A stretch of DNA of 64,000 nucleotides from Pseudomonas sp. Root562 (GTDB lineage Bacteria; Pseudomonadota; Gammaproteobacteria; Pseudomonadales; Pseudomonadaceae): assembly GCF_001427125.1 (NCBI RefSeq), contig NZ_LMGK01000006.1, positions 471 through 64,470 on the forward strand, in the 5' to 3' direction. Made by a program: the position numbers and the translations under genes. Positions 63,245 through 64,000 of the stretch are shown piece after piece; within the stretch, counting starts at the first letter, position 1, and each line of letters begins with the position of its first letter. The notes beneath the pieces were generated by a model that was not told the origin of the DNA, ran no database searches, and saw nothing but the letters and a program-made list of their open reading frames with translations.

Positions 63245-64000
63245 ATGTCCCTGCCCAAACATCACCTGGAATTGCTCAGCCCCGCCCGCGACGTAGCCAT
63301 CGCCCGCGAGGCCATTTTGCATGGCGCCGATGCGATCTACATCGGTGGCCCGAGCTTCGGCGCCCGCCACAATGCCTGCAATGAAGTGAGCGAGATCGCC
63401 GAACTGGTGGAATTCGCCCGTCGTTATCACGCCCGGGTGTTCACCACCATCAACACCATCCTGCACGACAACGAACTGGAGCCGGCCCGCAAGCTGATCC
63501 ACCAGTTATACGATGCCGGTGTCGACGCGCTGATCGTCCAGGACCTGGGTGTGATGGAGCTGGATATCCCGCCGATCGAACTGCACGCCAGCACCCAGAC
63601 CGACATCCGTACCCTGGCGCGAGCGAAGTTCCTTGACCAGGCTGGCTTCTCGCAACTGGTGTTGGCCCGTGAGTTGAACCTGCAGGAAATCCGCGCCATC
63701 GCCGACGAGACTGAAGCGGCGATCGAGTTTTTCATCCACGGCGCGTTGTGCGTCGCGTTCTCCGGGCAGTGCAACATTTCCCACGCGCAGACTGGCCGCA
63801 GTGCCAACCGTGGCGACTGTTCCCAGGCCTGCCGTTTGCCGTACACCCTCAAGGATGAGAAGGGTGGCGTGATCGCTTACGAAAAACACTTGTTGTCGAT
63901 GAAGGACAACAACCAGAGCGCCAACATCCGCGCCCTGGTCGAGGCAGGCGTGCGATCGTTCAAGATCGAAGGCCGCTACAAGGACATGGGTTATGTGAAG
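63245..64000 (+). CDS. rlhA: 23S rRNA hydroxylation protein RlhA, U32 family (partial)
   Basis: Open at the right edge; 252 codons are seen. It is a U32-family protein, and the start MSLPKHHLELLSPARDVAIA and continuation REAILHGADAIYIGGPSFGA closely match E. coli RlhA (YdcP). The U32 signature is intact: FFIHGALCVAFSGQCNISHA followed by GDCSQACRLPYTLKD, giving cysteines for an Fe-S cluster. RlhA is needed for hydroxylation of cytidine 2501 in 23S rRNA. The tRNA hydroxylase TrhP is the close alternative, but the sequence start favours RlhA. Confidence 0.88.
   Translation, partial: MSLPKHHLELLSPARDVAIAREAILHGADAIYIGGPSFGARHNACNEVSEIAELVEFARRYHARVFTTINTILHDNELEPARKLIHQLYDAGVDALIVQDLGVMELDIPPIELHASTQTDIRTLARAKFLDQAGFSQLVLARELNLQEIRAIADETEAAIEFFIHGALCVAFSGQCNISHAQTGRSANRGDCSQACRLPYTLKDEKGGVIAYEKHLLSMKDNNQSANIRALVEAGVRSFKIEGRYKDMGYVK

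Overview
This is Pseudomonas chromosome, most likely of the fluorescens/putida type. The evidence is high-GC coding with Pseudomonas codon use, an MvaT/MvaU nucleoid protein, multi-copy DUF6124 genes with their long leader, a paired REP element built on a GCGAGGGAGCTTGCTCCCGC core, an SdsA-type alkylsulfatase and a fused assimilatory nitrate reductase. No rRNA, tRNA, CRISPR array, integrase or intact insertion sequence was recognised.

Layout. 1-6.6 kb: a 2-aminoethylphosphonate (AEP) catabolic locus with phnW, a GlpT-type transporter, phnX, the start of an aldehyde dehydrogenase gene, a FAD amine oxidase and a divergent LysR regulator. PhnW makes phosphonoacetaldehyde, PhnX cleaves it to acetaldehyde and phosphate, and the dehydrogenase can oxidise the acetaldehyde. 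6.6-8.8 kb: two lipoproteins and a FadL-type channel. 9-17 kb: sulfate-ester scavenging, with an SdsA-type alkylsulfatase, a divergent LysR regulator and two secreted arylsulfatases. 17.5-20.7 kb: a GntR regulator, an enolase-superfamily dehydratase and an AEC carrier. 20.6-23.6 kb: a membrane protein, a TetR regulator, an alpha/beta hydrolase and cytochrome b561. 23.8-30.1 kb: one seven-gene unit encoding a thermostable-hemolysin family protein, an acyl-adenylating enzyme, a haem-oxygenase-like diiron oxidase, an SDR, a periplasmic TPR protein and a two-component system. It looks like an uncharacterised small-molecule pathway with its own sensor.

30-41.5 kb: a DJ-1/PfpI protein, a broken DUF6124 gene, a GNAT acetyltransferase, a TonB-dependent siderophore receptor with a Fur-box candidate, a SolA-type oxidase coupled to an orphan MetQ-type binding protein, MvaT/MvaU, and a lyase plus DctA unit with a divergent GntR regulator across a near-ideal operator palindrome. 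41.5-48 kb: an AT-rich accessory block with a HEPN/Toprim-type protein, an ABC-type ATPase, a small Cys/His-rich protein and a HEPN protein. Copies of a GGCCGATTTCTGCC repeat lie between these genes. This is a defence-island candidate.

48-64 kb: a lipoprotein, an intact DUF6124 gene with its structured leader, katG, a PhnDCE-type ABC importer, a nitrate reductase fused to a diflavin reductase, a HIT-like protein, an unknown protein behind a FliA-type promoter, a bile-acid-symporter-like carrier, a RidA protein, a REP element and the 5' part of rlhA. The nitrate reductase has a sigma-54 promoter, an NtrC-like site and a leader hairpin.

The strongest candidate for something undescribed is the leader shared by the two DUF6124 loci. 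Two hairpin loops carry the same 8-nt sequence, and a third segment between them is complementary to it. All three positions change together between the two copies. This recalls the antisense-RNA immunity circuits of phages P4 and P1, but here it sits ahead of a chromosomal gene family.
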